Assembly (NCBI GenBank): GCA_036522835.1
Contig: DATDFB010000123.1
Span: 1-64,000, forward strand
Source: DATDFB01 sp036522835
GTDB taxonomy: Bacteria; Acidobacteriota; Thermoanaerobaculia; Gp7-AA8
Reading direction: 5' to 3'
Length of the DNA: 64,000 bases
Each line of letters begins with the position of its first letter. Position 1 is the first letter of the stretch. The position numbers were made by a program, and so were the translations under genes. This document shows, piece by piece, positions 50,497 to 57,855 of the stretch. Below the pieces are notes generated by a model. That model worked only from the letters and a program-made list of their open reading frames with translations. It was not told where the DNA came from and searched no databases.

Positions 50497-51302
50497 AGAA
50501 CAAAGTCCTGTGTCCTGGGTCCTGGGTCCTGAGTTTGTCGTTGGCCGTGTTTTGCGCCTGCACTCAGGACCCAGGACTCAGGACCCAGGACTCCCGTCGC
50601 GTTCTCCGCGTCTGCGCCGACCCCAACAACCTCCCCTACTCCAACCAGCAACAGCAAGGCTTCGAAAACAAGATCGCCTCGCTCGTCGCCGCCGATCTGC
50701 ACGCCCGCGTCGACTACACCTGGTTCCCGCAGCGTCGCGGCTTCGTGCGCAACACGCTGAAGGCCGGCGTCTGCGACTGCATCATCGGCGTGCCCGCGAA
50801 CTATGAGCTGACTCTCGGAACGCAGCCGTACTACCGCTCGACCTACGTCTTCCTTTCGCGCCGCGACCGCCGCCTCGGCGTGACGTCGCTCGACGACCCG
50901 CGCCTACGGACCTGGCGCGTCGGCGTGCAGATGATCGGCAACGACCACGTCAACTCCCCTCCCGCCCACGCCCTCGCCAACCGCGGCGCCGTCGCCAACG
51001 TGCGCGGCTACATGGTCTACGACCCGCGCGCCATCGTCGACGCCGTCGCGCGCGGCGACGTCGACGTCGCCATCGTCTGGGGCCCGCAGGCCGGCTGGTT
51101 CGCACGGCAGGAGCGCGTCCCGCTCGACATCACCCCGGTCACGCCGCAGATCGACTTGCCGTTCCTCCCCTTCGTCTTCGACATCTCCATGGGCGTGCGG
51201 CGCGGCGACAACGGCTTGCGCGACGAGCTCGATCGGGTCATCGAGAAGCGGCGCATGGATATCGAACGGATCCTCGACCAGTACGGAGTTCCTCGTGTGT
51301 AA
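50493..51302 (+). CDS. xoxJ: XoxJ/MoxJ-like periplasmic binding protein
   Basis: 269 residues. ATG overlaps the dehydrogenase stop (ATGA). Family signature CADPNNLPYSN, then YRSTYVFLSRRDRRLGVTSL. XoxJ-type proteins accompany lanthanide alcohol dehydrogenases and probably help activate or present the enzyme. The signal peptide is odd: repeat locus E runs through codons 5-33, so the N-terminus reads VLCPGSWVLS, hydrophobic core, then CTQDPGLRTQDS. The hydrophobic core lies in the repeat's loop. Confidence 0.85.
   Translation: MKNKVLCPGSWVLSLSLAVFCACTQDPGLRTQDSRRVLRVCADPNNLPYSNQQQQGFENKIASLVAADLHARVDYTWFPQRRGFVRNTLKAGVCDCIIGVPANYELTLGTQPYYRSTYVFLSRRDRRLGVTSLDDPRLRTWRVGVQMIGNDHVNSPPAHALANRGAVANVRGYMVYDPRAIVDAVARGDVDVAIVWGPQAGWFARQERVPLDITPVTPQIDLPFLPFVFDISMGVRRGDNGLRDELDRVIEKRRMDIERILDQYGVPRV
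50505..50591. repeat. Tandem-heptamer inverted repeat within coding sequence, locus E
   Basis: Left arm 50505-50534 and right arm 50562-50591 match as reverse complements at 28 of 30 positions. Units are CCTGGGT on the left and GGACCCA/GGACTCA on the right, with a 27-nt spacer. Lies inside the start of the xoxJ-like gene and codes both flanks of the signal-peptide core. Shows that these repeats can be kept inside genes. Confidence 0.9.
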
Positions 51303-51789
51303 ACGCGTCGCGTTGCTCGCGCTCCTCGCCTTCGCCTGCCACCGCGAGATCCGCCACATCCAGCCCACCGCGCAGGACGCATCGAGAATGCTCCCGGTCC
51401 GCGTCAGCGGCCTCCAACCGGGTCCAAAACAGCTCGGCTCCTCCACCGCGCTCAACAACCCCTACGAAGGCAACGCCTACGCGATCTCGCAGGGGCAGCA
51501 GCTCTTCGACAAATACAACTGCTCCGGTTGTCACTTTCACGGCGGCGGGGGCATCGGTCCGCCGCTGATGGATGAGGAGTGGATCTACGGCAGCTCGCCG
51601 GCGCAGATCTACATCTCCATCGCCGAGGGGCGGCCGAACGGGATGCCGTCGTGGGGCGGGCACATCCCGGACTATCAGATCTGGCAGCTCGTCACGTACG
51701 TCCGCTCCGTCGGCGGCTTCGAAGGCAAAGTGGCCACGGCGTCGCGCGCCGAGGGGATGCAGGCCAGGCGCGCGGAGGAGCCGAAGTGA
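51295..51789 (+). CDS. Lipoprotein cytochrome c (XoxG-like position)
   Basis: 164 residues from GTG 51295, overlapping the XoxJ stop by eight bases. Lipobox-like LLAFAC. One haem c motif CSGCH with a Met ligand likely in NGMPSWGG. The likely immediate electron acceptor of the PQQ dehydrogenase, handing electrons to the oxidase encoded next. Its stop overlaps the COX II GTG (GTGA). Confidence 0.85.
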   Translation: MCKRVALLALLAFACHREIRHIQPTAQDASRMLPVRVSGLQPGPKQLGSSTALNNPYEGNAYAISQGQQLFDKYNCSGCHFHGGGGIGPPLMDEEWIYGSSPAQIYISIAEGRPNGMPSWGGHIPDYQIWQLVTYVRSVGGFEGKVATASRAEGMQARRAEEPK

Positions 51790-52736
51790 GGATCCAGTCC
51801 GCGCTCGACCCTGCGGGGCCGCAGGCGGGGCAGATCGCCCACCTCTTCTGGATCTTCACCTGGATCTGCGCCGGCGTCTACGTCGTCACGCTGCTCTTCG
51901 TTTTCGTGGCCACGATCAAAGGCCGCCGCAACGCCGAGCCGGACCTGACCAAGGAGCACACCCTCGGCATCGGCGTCAGCGTGGCCGCCGGCGTCACCGT
52001 CGCCGTTCTCTTCGCTCTGCTCGTCGCCAGCGTCGCCACCGGCAGCGCCATCGGCACGTTTGGCGAGAACGATCCGCGCCAGCTCGAAGTGGCCGTGACG
52101 GGACATCAGTGGTGGTGGGAAGTGAAGTACCCCGACGCGCTCAATCCGTCGGCGATGGTCACCGATGCGAACGAGATCCACATCCCGATCCACACGAAAG
52201 TCCTCCTGCGCATCCAGACCGCCGACGTCATTCACTCGCTCTGGATCCCGAACCTCCACGGCAAGCGCGATCTGATCCCCGGGCGCGTCAACAAACTCTG
52301 GATCGAGGCCGACCGTCCCGGCGTCTTCCGCGCGCAGTGCGCCGAGTTCTGCGGCCTCCAGCACGCGCACATGGCCCTCGTCGTCTTCGCGCAGAAACCG
52401 GAGGAGTTCGCGCAGTGGAAGGCGGCCGCGGCGCAGGGGGCGGCCACGCCGGCGACGCCCGCCGCCATCCGCGGCCAGCAGGTCTTCCTCGGCGCGCCCT
52501 GCGCCAAGTGCCACAACCTGGTGGGCGTCGATGCCTACGGCTCGATCGGTCCCGACCTCACCCACATTGCCTCCCGCAAGACCCTCGGCGCCGGGACGCT
52601 GATCAACAACCGAGGGAATCTGGCCGGTTGGATCAGCAATGCGCCGGCGCTCAAGCCGGGAGTGCTGATGCCGCCGAATGTGATGAGCGCGGGGGAGCTG
52701 CAGGATCTTCTGGCGTATTTGGAGACGCTGCGATGA
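51786..52736 (+). CDS. coxB: Cytochrome c oxidase subunit II fused to cytochrome c (caa3-type)
   Basis: 316 residues from GTG 51786. Two membrane helices (LFWIFTWICAGVYVVTLLFV; VAAGVTVAVLFALLVASVA), cupredoxin domain with GHQWWWEVKYPD and the CuA ligands Cys185, Cys189 in CAEFCGLQHAHM, then a C-terminal cytochrome c with CAKCH (Cys239, Cys242, His243). This fusion defines caa3 oxidases. Spaced 109 bases from COX I by repeat locus F. Confidence 0.93.
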   Translation: MRIQSALDPAGPQAGQIAHLFWIFTWICAGVYVVTLLFVFVATIKGRRNAEPDLTKEHTLGIGVSVAAGVTVAVLFALLVASVATGSAIGTFGENDPRQLEVAVTGHQWWWEVKYPDALNPSAMVTDANEIHIPIHTKVLLRIQTADVIHSLWIPNLHGKRDLIPGRVNKLWIEADRPGVFRAQCAEFCGLQHAHMALVVFAQKPEEFAQWKAAAAQGAATPATPAAIRGQQVFLGAPCAKCHNLVGVDAYGSIGPDLTHIASRKTLGAGTLINNRGNLAGWISNAPALKPGVLMPPNVMSAGELQDLLAYLETLR

Positions 52737-52741
52737 GGCCA

Positions 52742-52833
52742 CGGAAATTCAGAACGCAGAATGCGAATGCAGAATCGAGAAACCGTCGGACCTCTCTTCA
52801 TTCTGCATTCGCATTCTGCGTTCTAAGTTTCCG
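52742..52833. repeat. Perfect 25-bp inverted repeat of tandem units, locus F (GCAGAAT)
   Basis: AGAACGCAGAATGCGAATGC... at 52751-52775 and its exact reverse complement at 52800-52824, with a 24-nt loop. Similarity continues outward to 52742 and 52833 with a few mismatches. Units are GCAGAAT, GCGAAT, GCAGAAT. Fills the gap between COX II and COX I, inside an operon, and leaves GAGGAG before the COX I start. Confidence 0.95.
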
Positions 52834-52845
52834 AGGAGTCGGGCA

Positions 52846-55371
52846 ATGACCGAGCTATCGATCGAGCAACCCGATTTTCGCCGGGAACGCGCGATGCTGG
52901 AGACGACTTGGGCAAAACGCCCGGGTCTGCTTGGCTGGCTCTCCGAAACCGGCCACAAGCCCATCGGCATGCGCTACATCGTCACCGCCTTCGTCTTCTT
53001 CGGCCTCGGCGGGCTCGAGGCGGCGCTCATGCGGCTGCAGCTCTCGCGGCCCGACAACCACTTCCTCAATCCCGATCTCTACAACCAGATCTTCACCATC
53101 CACGGCACCACCATGATGTTCCTCTTCGCCGTGCCGATGATGCTCGGCATGGGCATCTACCTCGTCCCGCTCATGGTGGGGACGCGCAACGTCCCCTTCC
53201 CGAAGCTCAACGCCTACGGCTACTTCGTCTACGTCGTCGGCGGCATCTTTCTCTACGCGATGTTCTTCCTCGGCGCGGGGCCGGACGCCGGATGGTTCTC
53301 CTACGTGCCGCTGTCGGGGCCGGCGTTCGACCCCGGCAAGCGCGCCGACACCTGGGCGCAGATGATCACCTTCACCGAGTTCTCCGCGCTCATCGTGGCC
53401 GTGGAGATCGTCGTCTGCGTGTTCAAGCAGCGCGCGCCCGGCATGTCGCTCAACCGCATCCCCCTCTTCGTCTGGTCGATGGTCATGGTCAGCTTCATGA
53501 TCATGTTCGCCATGCCGGCGGTCATGCTCGACAGCACCTACCTCATCTTCGACCGCACCTTCTCCATGCACTTCTTCAACCGCCCCGAGGGGGGCGATCC
53601 GATCTTCTGGCAGCACATGTTCTGGTTCTTCGGGCACCCCGAGGTCTACATCATCTTCATCCCCGGCCTCGGCTTCATGTCGTCGATCATCGCCGCCTTC
53701 GCGCAGCGGAAGATCTTCGGCTACACCGCCATCGTCTGCACGCTCGTGACGACGGCGTTCATGGGCTTCAGCGTGTGGGTCCACCACATGTTCGCCACCG
53801 GCATCCCGCAGCTCGGCTCGAGCTTCTTCACCGCGGCCAGCCTGATGATCACCGTCCCCACCGGCGTGCAGGTCTTCTGCTGGATCGCCACGATCTGGAC
53901 CGGCCGGCTGCGCATCGCCACGCCGATGCTCTACGCCTTCGGCTTCTTCATCACCTTCATCGTCGGCGGGCTGACGGGCGTGCAGCTCGGCTCCGTGCCG
54001 ATCGACTGGCAGGTGCACGACACCTTCTTCGTCGTCGCCCACCTCCACTACGTCCTGATCGGCGGCGCCGTCTTCCCGCTCTTCGGCGCGTTCCACTTCT
54101 GGTTTCCGAAGTGGACGGGGCGGATGTACGGCGAAGGGCTCGGGCAGCTCTCGTTCTGGCTGCTCCTGGTCGGCTTCAACGTCACCTTCTTCCCGATGCA
54201 CATCCTCGGCTTGCACGGCATGCCCCGGCGCGTCTACACCTACGGCGCGGAGACGGGTTGGGGGCGCCTCAACGCCCTCGCCAGCATGGGAGCGGTGTTG
54301 ATCGCCTTGTCCATATTGACGATGCTGATCAACTTTGTCATGCATCGCCGCCGAGGGGCCGCGGCGGGACCGAATCCGTGGAACGCCGACACGCTGGAGT
54401 GGAGCGTGCCCTCGCCGCCGCCGGTCTACAACTTCCTCCATCTGCCGACCGTGGCCGGGCCGAACGCCGTCTGGGACGCCGCCCCCGACCAGCCCTACGT
54501 CACCGGCATGCGCTTCGACAAACGCGAAGTGCTGGTGACGAAGACGCTCGACGCGGAGCCGGACCACAAGCACGAGCTCCCCGGCCACTCGCTCGCGCCG
54601 TTCCTTCTGGCCGTGACGTCGACGGTCGGCCTGATCGGCTCGATCTTCTACGGCTGGTGGTTCACCGTCGGCATGATCGTGAGCGCCGCAGTCCTCGTCT
54701 ACTGGTTCTGGCCGAAGCGCGGAGAGGGCGCACGCCGTGCGCCCCCGAGGCGCGCGATGACGCAGCGCGTGCTCGACGTCTCGGCGCTCGAAGAGGAAAC
54801 GGCCGACAGCCGCTCTCTCCTCTGGTGGGGCAACCTCGGCATGATGGCCATCGAGGGCGCCATCTTCGCCATGCTGATCGCGACGTACCTCTACCTGCGC
54901 ATGGTCAATCTCGACTGGCCGCCGGCGACGGTGCCGAAACCCGATCTGGTCTGGCCGTCGATCAACCTCGGCATCCTGCTACTGACCTTCATCCCGGCGC
55001 TGATCCTCGACCGCGCCGCGCTGCACGACAACGTGCCGCTCTGCCGCCTGGCGCTGGCCGCGCTCATCGTCGCCGGCGCGGCGTTTCTGATCATCCAGTC
55101 GTTTGTCCTTTCGAACCTCGGCTACAAGTGGAGCGACCACGCCTACGGCTCCATCGTCTGGACGAGCATCGGCTATCACATGCTCCACGTCGTCGCCGCG
55201 GCCGGCGAGACGGCGCTCCTCTTCATCTACGCGCTGGTGCGGCCGATCGTAAAGAAGCAGCTCCTCGACTTCCGCTGCACCGCCGTCTACTGGTACTTCG
55301 TCATCGCGATGTGGCTGCCGTTCTACTTCATCGTCTTCATCGAGCCATGGCTGACGAGAAAAGGCTACTGA
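52846..55371 (+). CDS. Cytochrome c oxidase subunit I/III fusion
   Basis: 841 residues. Residues 1 to about 625 are COX I: YNQIFTIHGTTMMFLF, the CuB/Tyr motif HPEVY at His264-Tyr268, HH in SVWVHHMF, haem-ligand histidines in VVAHLHYVL. From about 640 a COX III domain follows (LLWWGNLGMMAIEGAIFAML, YGSIVWTSIGYHMLHV). Such I/III fusions are known in some caa3 oxidases. The joint region carries the in-frame palindrome at 54726-54744 (PKRGEGARRAPPRR). Reduces O2 and pumps protons. Confidence 0.94.
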   Translation: MTELSIEQPDFRRERAMLETTWAKRPGLLGWLSETGHKPIGMRYIVTAFVFFGLGGLEAALMRLQLSRPDNHFLNPDLYNQIFTIHGTTMMFLFAVPMMLGMGIYLVPLMVGTRNVPFPKLNAYGYFVYVVGGIFLYAMFFLGAGPDAGWFSYVPLSGPAFDPGKRADTWAQMITFTEFSALIVAVEIVVCVFKQRAPGMSLNRIPLFVWSMVMVSFMIMFAMPAVMLDSTYLIFDRTFSMHFFNRPEGGDPIFWQHMFWFFGHPEVYIIFIPGLGFMSSIIAAFAQRKIFGYTAIVCTLVTTAFMGFSVWVHHMFATGIPQLGSSFFTAASLMITVPTGVQVFCWIATIWTGRLRIATPMLYAFGFFITFIVGGLTGVQLGSVPIDWQVHDTFFVVAHLHYVLIGGAVFPLFGAFHFWFPKWTGRMYGEGLGQLSFWLLLVGFNVTFFPMHILGLHGMPRRVYTYGAETGWGRLNALASMGAVLIALSILTMLINFVMHRRRGAAAGPNPWNADTLEWSVPSPPPVYNFLHLPTVAGPNAVWDAAPDQPYVTGMRFDKREVLVTKTLDAEPDHKHELPGHSLAPFLLAVTSTVGLIGSIFYGWWFTVGMIVSAAVLVYWFWPKRGEGARRAPPRRAMTQRVLDVSALEEETADSRSLLWWGNLGMMAIEGAIFAMLIATYLYLRMVNLDWPPATVPKPDLVWPSINLGILLLTFIPALILDRAALHDNVPLCRLALAALIVAGAAFLIIQSFVLSNLGYKWSDHAYGSIVWTSIGYHMLHVVAAAGETALLFIYALVRPIVKKQLLDFRCTAVYWYFVIAMWLPFYFIVFIEPWLTRKGY
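54726..54744. repeat. In-frame palindrome, copy 2, at the COX I/III junction
   Basis: GGGCGCACGCCGTGCGCCC with 8-bp arms, translated as GARRAP between the COX I end (VLVYWFWPKRGE) and the COX III start (MTQRVLDVS). It marks the fusion point. Confidence 0.85.
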
Positions 55372-55658
55372 GCGGCATTTTCGCAGGCCCGATCGCCTTC
55401 GCGCTCGTGTTCGAGCTGAAGTACGCGCTCGTCGACTACGTCTGCCGCAACCGCGCGCAGTGGCTCTTCTGGATCTTCTTCGCCCTCGGCCTCTTGATCT
55501 GCGCGTATGGAGTGTTCGAAGCGTGGGTAGGGGCGCACGGCGTGCGCCCTGACCGCGCCCGATTCATGTCCCTCGGCGGCCTGGCGCTGTCGATCGCCTT
55601 CGCCGTCTTCATCGTCGCGCTGATGGTGCCGGATCTCTTTCTGAGGCCCTGCCAATGA
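55347..55658 (+). CDS. Small membrane protein of the caa3 operon
   Basis: 103 residues from ATG 55347, beginning inside the last codons of the COX I/III gene. Three hydrophobic segments (SGIFAGPIAFALVFELKYAL, WLFWIFFALGLLICAYGVFE, LALSIAFAVFIVALMVPDL). Position and size suit a COX IV-like or assembly subunit; no subfamily motif is seen. The in-frame palindrome copy 3 codes the loop VGAHGVRPDRA. The stop overlaps the ctaG start. Confidence 0.65.
   Translation: MADEKRLLSGIFAGPIAFALVFELKYALVDYVCRNRAQWLFWIFFALGLLICAYGVFEAWVGAHGVRPDRARFMSLGGLALSIAFAVFIVALMVPDLFLRPCQ
55531..55549. repeat. In-frame palindrome, copy 3
   Basis: GGGCGCACGGCGTGCGCCC, the same core as copies 1 and 2 with an inverted centre (GGC), so its orientation relative to the gene is opposite. 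Translated as GAHGVRP in a loop between membrane helices. Confidence 0.8.
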
Positions 55659-56473
55659 TCCCCGTCGTCGCGCACATCGAGGCTACGGAGTGGTCGTGGG
55701 ACCCGCTGGTGGTGGCGCTGCTCGCGATCACGTTCGTGCTCTACACATTTGGAGTGCGGCGGCCACGCCGCCGCTCTCACAGCGCCGGCATGGCCGGCGC
55801 ACTCCACATCATCTCCTTCTACGCCGGCTGGCTCGCCCTCGTGATCGCCCTCGTCTCCCCGCTCGACCACCTCAGCGAGGTCCTCTTCTCCGCGCACATG
55901 GCCCAGCACGAGGTGCTGATGGTCGTGGCCGCGCCGCTGCTCGTCCTCGGCCGCCCGCTCCTGGCATTCCTCTGGGCCATGCCGGCGCGTTGGCGCTTGC
56001 CGCTGGCGTCGTGGACGCAGCGCGCGCCCGTGGCCGCGAGCTGGCGCGCCATCACGAACCCGGCGGTCGCCACGATCGTCCACGCCGTCGCCCTCTGGAC
56101 GTGGCACCTCCCCTCGCTCTACCAGGCCACGCTGAAGAGCGACGCCATCCACGCCGTGCAGCACTCGTCGTTCCTCTTCAGCGCCACGCTCTTCTGGTGG
56201 GCGCTGATCCACGGCCGCTGGGGCCGGCTCGGATACGGCGTCGCCGTCGGCTACGTCTTCGTCACCGCGGCGCACAGCGGCGCGCTCGGCGCGCTCATCA
56301 CGTTCGCCCCGAACGTGATCTACCCGATCTACGGCGCGCTCGACGACCAGCAGCTCGCCGGGCTGATCATGTGGATTCCGGCGGGCGTGCTCTTGACCAT
56401 TGCGGCGGTGGGCTTGATGGTGGGATGGTTGCGCGAGGCCGAGCGCCGCGTGACCCTGAAAGAAAAACCGTGA
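55655..56473 (+). CDS. ctaG: Cytochrome c oxidase assembly protein, caa3_CtaG type
   Basis: 272 residues. Six or more membrane helices; family segments ISFYAGWLALVIALVSPLDH, MAQHEVLMVVAAPLLVLGRP, WHLPSLYQATL, AVQHSSFLFSATLFWWALI, with the conserved histidines expected for copper delivery. Helps insert CuB into caa3 oxidase. Residues near 30-50 (RRPRRRSHSAGMAGALH) are coded by a REP-like element (55751-55805), in frame in the first loop. The stop overlaps the next cytochrome gene's GTG. Confidence 0.88.
   Translation: MIPVVAHIEATEWSWDPLVVALLAITFVLYTFGVRRPRRRSHSAGMAGALHIISFYAGWLALVIALVSPLDHLSEVLFSAHMAQHEVLMVVAAPLLVLGRPLLAFLWAMPARWRLPLASWTQRAPVAASWRAITNPAVATIVHAVALWTWHLPSLYQATLKSDAIHAVQHSSFLFSATLFWWALIHGRWGRLGYGVAVGYVFVTAAHSGALGALITFAPNVIYPIYGALDDQQLAGLIMWIPAGVLLTIAAVGLMVGWLREAERRVTLKEKP
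55751..55805. repeat. Dispersed double-hairpin (REP-like) element, copy 2, in coding sequence
   Basis: Flanking GGAGTGC and GCACTCC enclose GCGGCGGCCACGCCGCCGC and GCGCCGGCATGGCCGGCGC, the same pair of hairpins as the intergenic copy at 41592-41644. It is read in frame within the ctaG gene. Confidence 0.8.
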
Positions 56474-56811
56474 GACGGATCGTCATCTTCATCGTCCTCC
56501 TCGCCGCCTGCACGAAGCGCGAGACCGTGGCCGGCAACGCCGATCGCGGCAAACAACTGATCTCCCAGTACGGCTGCACGGCCTGTCACGTGATTCCCGG
56601 CGTCAAGGGCCCCAAAGGGATGGTCGGTCCGTCGCTCGATCACATCGCCACGCGCACCTACCTGGCCGGCAAGCTCCAGAACACGCCGCAGACGATGGCG
56701 CAGTGGCTGCAGAATCCACAGGTCTATGATCCGAAAAACGCCATGCCGAACCTCGGCGTGACGCCAGACGACGCGCGCGACATGGCCGCGTACCTCCATT
56801 CGCTGAAGTGA
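56470..56811 (+). CDS. Small lipoprotein cytochrome c
   Basis: 113 residues from GTG 56470. Lipobox LLAAC, one haem motif CTACH, a Met ligand in NAMPNLG. A typical single-domain cytochrome c, membrane-tethered, able to feed the caa3 oxidase or replace the fused domain. The stop overlaps the next GTG (GTGA). Confidence 0.88.
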   Translation: MRRIVIFIVLLAACTKRETVAGNADRGKQLISQYGCTACHVIPGVKGPKGMVGPSLDHIATRTYLAGKLQNTPQTMAQWLQNPQVYDPKNAMPNLGVTPDDARDMAAYLHSLK

Positions 56812-57731
56812 AGACCGCGCTGCTCCTGGCCGCCCTCCTCTACGTGACGAACGAGCGCGAGGGCTCCGTGGTGAGCATCGACACGGCCACGAATCGCGTC
56901 GTGACGCGCAACGTCGTCGGCACGCGCACGCGGGGCATCGTGGCCGCGCCCGACGGCAAGCGGCTCTACGTCGCCGTCAGCCACTTCAAGGACCGGCCGT
57001 GGCGCGGGCCCGACGAAGTCGTGGCCATCGACGTGGCGACGCTGAAAATCGCGCGGCATTACAAAGCCGGCACCGATCCCGAAGGCATCGCGCTGTCGCC
57101 GGACGGCGGTCGCTTCGCTGTTTCGAACGAGGACGCCGGCACCGCGTCGATCGTCGACACCAAAAGCGGGCGCACCGTCGCGGCGCTCGTCGTCGGCACC
57201 GAGCCCGAGGGGGTGGCGGCGAGCCCGGACGGGCGATGGATCTACGTCACGGGCGAGACCAGCAACACCATCAGCGTCATCGACGCGAAGGCGGCGAAAG
57301 TCGTCGCCAACGTCTTCGTCGACGCCCGGCCGCGCGGCGTGCTCTTCACGCGCGACAGCGCCCGCGCCTACGTCACGAGCGAAGTGGCCGGCAGCGTGAA
57401 CGTGCTCGACGCGCGTCTGCACCGCGTCGTCGCGCACATCAAACTCGGCGGCCCGCACCATCCGGTCGGCTTAGTGCTCTCGCCCGACGAAAGGCGGCTC
57501 TACGTCGCCACCGGCCGCGGCAACAGCGTCGCCGTGATCGACACCGCCACGAATCGCATCGAGCGCTTCATCGCCGTCGGCCAGCGGCCGTGGGGGATCG
57601 CCATCGCCAACGGCCGGCTCTACACCGCGAACGGTCTGTCGAACGACGTCTCGGTCGTCGACCTCGCCGCGGCGCGCGTCGTCGCGACGATCAAGGTTGG
57701 GGATGGGCCGTGGGGGGTGGTGGTGCGGTAG
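56808..57731 (+). CDS. YVTN-type beta-propeller, PQQ-catabolism-associated
   Basis: 307 residues from GTG 56808. About seven YVTN-type blades (LYVTNEREGSVVSIDTATNR; GIALSPDGGRFAVSNED; WIYVTGETSNTISVIDAKAA). Resembles PQQ-dependent-catabolism-associated propeller proteins, fitting its place as the last gene of the alcohol-oxidation run. The N-terminal hydrophobic stretch is short. Function unknown. Repeat locus G begins at its stop codon. Confidence 0.8.
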   Translation: MKTALLLAALLYVTNEREGSVVSIDTATNRVVTRNVVGTRTRGIVAAPDGKRLYVAVSHFKDRPWRGPDEVVAIDVATLKIARHYKAGTDPEGIALSPDGGRFAVSNEDAGTASIVDTKSGRTVAALVVGTEPEGVAASPDGRWIYVTGETSNTISVIDAKAAKVVANVFVDARPRGVLFTRDSARAYVTSEVAGSVNVLDARLHRVVAHIKLGGPHHPVGLVLSPDERRLYVATGRGNSVAVIDTATNRIERFIAVGQRPWGIAIANGRLYTANGLSNDVSVVDLAAARVVATIKVGDGPWGVVVR

Positions 57732-57813
57732 GTCACGGGTCACGGGTGACGGGTCACAGGTGGTGTCCTCGCGACGTCAACCACCTGTCACCCGTCACCT
57801 GTCACCTGTGACC
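57731..57813. repeat. Tandem-heptamer inverted repeat, locus G (GGTCACG units)
   Basis: Left arm 57731-57764 and right arm 57780-57813, 34 bp each, match as reverse complements with 4-5 differences. Units GGTCACG, GGTGACG, GGTCACA. Loop about 15 nt. The arm begins on the last base of the propeller gene's TAG, so the repeat forms the operon's 3' end. Confidence 0.9.
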
Positions 57814-57855
57814 CCCCTGTTGGGCACGCTCTCCGCAACGTGCGCCGGGGAAGTC

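Noticed and set aside
52846..55371. COX I/III fusion as a sequencing error
   Set aside because: The frame is open and protein-like throughout, and caa3 oxidases with fused I/III subunits are known. The palindrome at the joint is reported separately.
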